The notes beneath the pieces are model-generated. The model made no database searches, was not told where the DNA came from, and saw only the letters and a program-made list of their open reading frames with translations. DNA of 64,000 nt, taken from NCBI RefSeq assembly GCF_000377505.1, contig NZ_KB898202.1:27901-91900 (forward strand), given 5' to 3'. Made by a program: the position numbers and the translations under genes. Numbering within the stretch: position 1 is the first letter of the stretch; each line of letters begins with the position of its first letter. This DNA is from Paenibacillus massiliensis 2301065 = DSM 16942. Lineage in GTDB: Bacteria > Bacillota > Bacilli > Paenibacillales > Paenibacillaceae. Shown one piece after another: positions 60,498 through 64,000 of this stretch.

Positions 60498-61370
60498 TTA
60501 TGAAGTTCCTCCCATCGAACGCTTGATGTAGAACACGGAGAACACTAGGACCAGCATGACCATGATTACCGATGCTGCTGCTCCGTAGCCAATCTGCAGA
60601 TTGTACACGCCTTGCTTGTAAATGTACTGTGTAATTGTTGTCGTAGAATTTGCTGGCCCGCCACCGGTTAAGATATTGACTTTATCAAATAACCGGAACG
60701 TATCTATCGTCCGTAGCAGTATGACCATGAACAAGGTCGGCATAATATTCGGTAGTGTAATATGAATGAACATACGCAGCTTGCCTGCACCGTCTACTTT
60801 TGCAGCCTCAAATTGTGAACGTGGAACCGACTGTAGACCTGCATATAACAATAGGAAGGCAAACGGTGTCCATTGCCAAATATCAATGAATAAAATGGCA
60901 TTGAAGGCAATGTTAATGTCCATCAGGAAGTTAAACGGCCCGACACCGAACCAGTGGAGCAGATGGTTAACAATACCGTTATGATTGCTGAGCATCATTT
61001 GCCAGATTAATGCCACTGTAACCGGTGGTAGCAAAGATGGGATTAGCATTGTAATCCGCAGCACCTTTTGTCCGCGTCTCAGGCTCTCAATAAGCACAGC
61101 GATTCCAAGGCCCAGAGCCGTTTCAATAGAAACGGCCAGGATCATGAATTTAATGGTATTCCAGACGGCTTGGAGGAACTGCTCATCCTGAAGGATCTTG
61201 ATATAATTACTGAATCCAATGAACTGCTTGTCATCGGTTGCCAGGTAATAATAATCGGTGAAGCTGTTGGTAACGGTAAAGATAAACGGAAACACGGTCA
61301 CGCCAAGCAATAACAATGTTACGGGTGCCAGCATCGCCCATTGAAAGCCTCGTTTACTAGCCAAGTTCAT
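60498..61370 (-). CDS. Sugar ABC transporter permease (MalF/UgpA type)
   Basis: 290 aa, six helices: FQWAMLAPVTLLLLGVTVFPFIFTVTNSF start, EAA motif SQFEAAKVDGAGKLRMFIHITLPNIMP. Last of the three transporter genes (order on the minus strand: MalG-type, binding protein, MalF-type), an order reversed from the usual. No ATPase gene; a shared MsmX-type ATPase is likely. Confidence 0.94.
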   Translation of the reverse strand: MNLASKRGFQWAMLAPVTLLLLGVTVFPFIFTVTNSFTDYYYLATDDKQFIGFSNYIKILQDEQFLQAVWNTIKFMILAVSIETALGLGIAVLIESLRRGQKVLRITMLIPSLLPPVTVALIWQMMLSNHNGIVNHLLHWFGVGPFNFLMDINIAFNAILFIDIWQWTPFAFLLLYAGLQSVPRSQFEAAKVDGAGKLRMFIHITLPNIMPTLFMVILLRTIDTFRLFDKVNILTGGGPANSTTTITQYIYKQGVYNLQIGYGAAASVIMVMLVLVFSVFYIKRSMGGTS

Positions 61371-61398
61371 TCCACTCCTTTAATTTTGAATGAACCTC

Positions 61399-62646
61399 TT
61401 ATTGCATGATGTCATTCATCGCCTTGTTGGCATCCGCCAGTGCTTTATCCACTGTTTTTGTGCCGGCAATAGCTGCGGACAATTCAGCGCCGAGTGCCTC
61501 TTCGACTTGCGACCATTTTGCTGTTCTTGGTCTGGCTACGGAGTTTTGCAACGCCTCTAGCATGACAGGGAAGTGCTTATACTTTGCGACAAGCTCGGCA
61601 TCCTGATAGACACTCTTCCGAGTAGGTACGCCACCATGCTCAACCATTTGTTTTTGCGTGTCGCTACTCGTGATAAAGGTCAAGAATTCAGCAGCAAGCT
61701 CCGGGTTGTGGGAGTTCGCAGTTACACCCATCATCCAGTTACCAATCATACCTGTGGATACGGATTGAGCATCAGATGATGCTTTGGCCGGGATCGCAGC
61801 ATAGTTTGCGCTTGCTGTCTCGCCTTTGATGAACCATGATGGCCAGCCTAGTGCCATGGCAGCACGACCTTCCGAGACGGAGCCGACGATGTCAGTATTT
61901 TCAAAGTTCTCACCCACAGCAAGCAGCCCAATGTACGTTTCTAATGCTTGTCTACCAGCCTCGGAGTCGATTTGTGCTTTCCAGTTATCATCGAAGATCT
62001 GACCGCCATACGCCCAGAACAGAGGCAAGAAATCAGACACAATCGGATTTCCTTGTTGACCACGGATCACGTAGCCTGTAGTCCCATCCTTAGCATGGAT
62101 GGCTTTGGCCATCTCAAGCACATCCGCCCAGTTCGTCGGAACGTCGTAATTATGGCTAGCGAGCAGCTCTTGGTTGTAGAAGAATAGTTGTACGTTACCC
62201 GAGAAAGGTAAGGCATACAGATCACCAGTAGCATAGGGAGACTTGCCGAGCGCAAGAGAGGACTCCTCAAAGTCAGCATCTTCCTGGATTCCGAGGTCAG
62301 ACAGCTTGGCAAAGATACCTGCTTCACTGAATTGAGGCATCCATGGATCGTCTGCCATAATCAGGTCATATGCTCCATTGCTATTTTTGGCATCGAGTGA
62401 TATTTTCTGCTTCAAATCTGCCGATTCCAGTCCGATAATATCAACCTTCACATTGTGCGTGGCCTCGAACGATTCTTTTACTGCATTCATCGCATCGACA
62501 TGGGAGCCACCTCTGGCAGCGACAACTAGTTTTTCTGCTCCCTGGCTCGGACTTTGCCCCATAGCCGGCTCTTGAGATTGACATCCGGTGAATATCACCG
62601 CCGTTGTTAACAACGTACTCAGCATATACGACATTTTTTTTCTCAT
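61399..62646 (-). CDS. Sugar ABC transporter substrate-binding lipoprotein
   Basis: 415 aa. Signal with lipobox VIFTGC (Cys about 22), then a family 1 solute-binding fold: KLVVAARGGSHVDAMNAVKESFEATHNVKVDIIG, AYDLIMADDPWMPQFSEAGIF, LPFSGNVQLFFYNQELL. Binding ligand not deducible; the regulator type suggests a carbohydrate or amino sugar. SD GGAG 11 bases before the ATG. Confidence 0.93.
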   Translation of the reverse strand: MRKKMSYMLSTLLTTAVIFTGCQSQEPAMGQSPSQGAEKLVVAARGGSHVDAMNAVKESFEATHNVKVDIIGLESADLKQKISLDAKNSNGAYDLIMADDPWMPQFSEAGIFAKLSDLGIQEDADFEESSLALGKSPYATGDLYALPFSGNVQLFFYNQELLASHNYDVPTNWADVLEMAKAIHAKDGTTGYVIRGQQGNPIVSDFLPLFWAYGGQIFDDNWKAQIDSEAGRQALETYIGLLAVGENFENTDIVGSVSEGRAAMALGWPSWFIKGETASANYAAIPAKASSDAQSVSTGMIGNWMMGVTANSHNPELAAEFLTFITSSDTQKQMVEHGGVPTRKSVYQDAELVAKYKHFPVMLEALQNSVARPRTAKWSQVEEALGAELSAAIAGTKTVDKALADANKAMNDIMQ

Positions 62647-62660
62647 TTTTATCTCATCTC

Positions 62661-63500
62661 CTATTCTTTAACTGCACCAGCAGTTAAGCCGCTAATTAAA
62701 TGTTTTTGTAAGAAGATCGCAGTCAGCAGGACAGGCAGCACAGACACTAGGCCGCCACCTGCAACCTTACCCCATTCTGTTAGTTCCTGTTCACTGTTCA
62801 GCGTGGCGAGCTTGAGCGGAATCGTGAAGCTGTCAGGACTCTGGATGAAGATGACGCTGTATAGGTATTCATTCCATGAAGCCATGAAGGATAAAATCGT
62901 CACGGCAGCAATGCCTGGTAACACAAGCGGTAGCATCACTTTGTAAAAAATCTCAAATTCAGATGCACCATCAATCCGCGCACTTTCCTCAATTTCCCCC
63001 GGCACGCCGTAGAAGAATGCCATCATAAACCAAATGACGAGTGGCATGTTCATCAGGACATGTGCGATAATAATCGGAATTTTCGTATTCAATAATCCTG
63101 CATCGTTCATCATGATGTATAGAGGAAGTGCAAAAGTAATCGGCGGCAGGACTCGAACCAGTAAGATCCATACCATGAGGGAACTTTTGAAAAGTTTATA
63201 ACTGCTTCTGAAGGTTCTCCGTCCAAGCACATACGCACAGGACAATCCAAAAGCGAGCACAATTAGCAAAGAGCTGACAGTGATCACAAAGCTATTGAGC
63301 AATGGTTGTATATAGTGGTCTTCCTTAAAAATGCTAAAAATGTGTTCTAAGGTTACTGATCTTGGAAATAGAGATACTTCTGTGAATAAATCTGAAGATT
63401 GTTGAGTAGCAATGACGAGCATCCAATAGATCGGAAACAGCGTCCATAGAAGTAGAATTATGAAAATTCCATATTTTAGACTTGCGCTTAATCTATTCAA
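62661..63500 (-). CDS. Sugar ABC transporter permease (MalG type)
   Basis: 279 aa, six helices, EAA motif GEIEESARIDGASEFEIFYKVMLPLVLP, C-terminus LISGLTAGAVKE as in MalG. TTG start at 63500 with AAGGAG 6 bases upstream. First gene of the transporter operon; the DasR/NagR-like site lies 21 bases upstream of its start codon. Confidence 0.94.
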   Translation of the reverse strand: MNRLSASLKYGIFIILLLWTLFPIYWMLVIATQQSSDLFTEVSLFPRSVTLEHIFSIFKEDHYIQPLLNSFVITVSSLLIVLAFGLSCAYVLGRRTFRSSYKLFKSSLMVWILLVRVLPPITFALPLYIMMNDAGLLNTKIPIIIAHVLMNMPLVIWFMMAFFYGVPGEIEESARIDGASEFEIFYKVMLPLVLPGIAAVTILSFMASWNEYLYSVIFIQSPDSFTIPLKLATLNSEQELTEWGKVAGGGLVSVLPVLLTAIFLQKHLISGLTAGAVKE

Positions 63501-63520
63501 TCGGTTCTCCTTCCCCTCAT

Positions 63521-63541
63521 TTGTCTAGACGTCTATACGAC
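63521..63541. promoter_or_regulatory. GntR/UTRA-type operator upstream of the MalG-type gene
   Basis: Overlapping half-sites GTCTAGAC (63523-63530, itself a palindrome) and GTCTATAC (63531-63538) lie between a TATAGT-like -10 (minus strand, near 63543-63548) and the SD. TGGTCTAGACCA/TGGTATAGACCA-like sites are known for DasR and NagR/YvoA, so the neighbouring GntR protein is the likely binder. Confidence 0.65.
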
Positions 63542-63706
63542 TACTATAAATTTGAATTATTTGCTGAATATCATCGAAATATTAAGCAGTGTTAATTCAA
63601 GGGAGGAATGCTCGGAGAAATATTGAGATTTCTCACCAACCTGTCTGATTGCACGGAAATAAGAGCTTGGATAATGAAGTGAGGGAAGAGCAGGAAGCAA
63701 AAAAAA

Positions 63707-64000
63707 TGGTCAAGACCCCATTTAGTGGACATTGAAAAAACACCTAAGCTAGAAACTGGCGTCGGTACTCTACCGGCGTCAGTTTGTTTAATTTACGCTG
63801 TGGTCGTCTTCGGTTGTAAAAACGTATGTATTTCTCAATTCGTCTTTGTGCCTCTGCCAGATTTCGTATATCATAGGGATAGAGTCCTTCCGTTTTGAGA
63901 TGCGAGAAGAAACTCTCCATGGAGGCGTTGTCTAGGCAATTGCCCCGGCGAGACATGCTGATTTGGGCGCCAACCTTTGGCAGCATGTCGTGGTAAGCAT
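63707..64000 (-). mobile_element. IS3-family insertion sequence, right end (cut by window edge)
   Basis: The element starts at a terminal-repeat-like TGGTCAAGACCCCA (63707-63720) and continues beyond 64000. Only the 3' end of the transposase is present. The other terminal repeat and target duplication are outside the window. Confidence 0.8.
63744..64000 (-). CDS. IS3/IS150-family transposase OrfB, C-terminal part
   Basis: The frame is open to the window edge (AYHDMLPKVGAQ at the edge). It contains SMSRRGNCLDNASMESFF, with the last acidic residue of the DDE triad, KTEGLYPYDIR and NRRRPQRKLNKLTPVEYR, all diagnostic of the IS150 branch of IS3. The N-terminal part and OrfA lie outside the window. 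Confidence 0.9.
   Translation of the reverse strand, partial: AYHDMLPKVGAQISMSRRGNCLDNASMESFFSHLKTEGLYPYDIRNLAEAQRRIEKYIRFYNRRRPQRKLNKLTPVEYRRQFLA

Overview
The window reads as a chromosomal segment of a Paenibacillus-like member of the Bacillota. Evidence: strong AGGAGG-type Shine-Dalgarno sites with frequent TTG/GTG starts, a T-box-controlled hisS-aspS operon, a Rel-type (p)ppGpp enzyme next to dtd, a HelD-type helicase, a membrane-bound AraC regulator beside an Lpl/Yte-type ABC importer, and a LacI-regulated inositol operon. No tools were run; identities rest on reading the translated proteins.

Layout. 1-6.5 kb: uracil permease (cut by the left edge), rel, dtd, a LysR regulator, a DJ-1/PfpI protein and a small acidic protein. 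6.8-12.5 kb, all on the minus strand: a sigma54-type activator with an abnormal GAFTGA loop, FabK, an OFA-family MFS carrier and a family I CoA-transferase preceded by a plausible -24/-12 promoter with upstream palindromes. 13.3-18.9 kb: an AT-rich island with two paralogous secreted peptide precursors, a decayed and an intact DUF5819-like gene, an HTTM-DCC fusion, a class A beta-lactamase-fold protein, a membrane M23 peptidase and a small membrane protein. This is the best candidate for an undescribed system: an SDP-like secreted peptide toxin or signal locus. 19-25 kb: flavin reductase/ArsR pair, T-box, hisS, aspS, tcdA and a structured RNA. 25-34.5 kb: zinc-ribbon/TPR protein, an FNR-box-preceded DUF1858/DUF438 pair, a purine permease, TetR with a frameshifted hydrolase, and HelD.

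34.9-45.2 kb holds a myo-inositol operon (lacI-type regulator, then iolC-iolA-iolD-iolE-GH105-iolG-iolB). Its promoter carries two palindromic operators, one on the -35 and one just past +1. A GH105 unsaturated-uronyl hydrolase sits inside the operon. 45.6-55 kb follows with an AraC-type sensor regulator, lipoprotein plus two permeases, a TIM-barrel isomerase and a large putative carbohydrate enzyme. Together these suggest uptake and breakdown of an oligosaccharide or glycoside feeding the inositol pathway. 55-64 kb: Ggt, RarA, paired CrcB fluoride channels, a malG-SBP-malF-gntR cluster with a DasR/NagR-like operator, and the end of an IS3-family element cut by the right edge.

Small-scale texture: many intergenic gaps carry short perfect or near-perfect tandem repeats (6-16 bp units), often just upstream of start codons, suggesting active slippage or small duplications in this genome.
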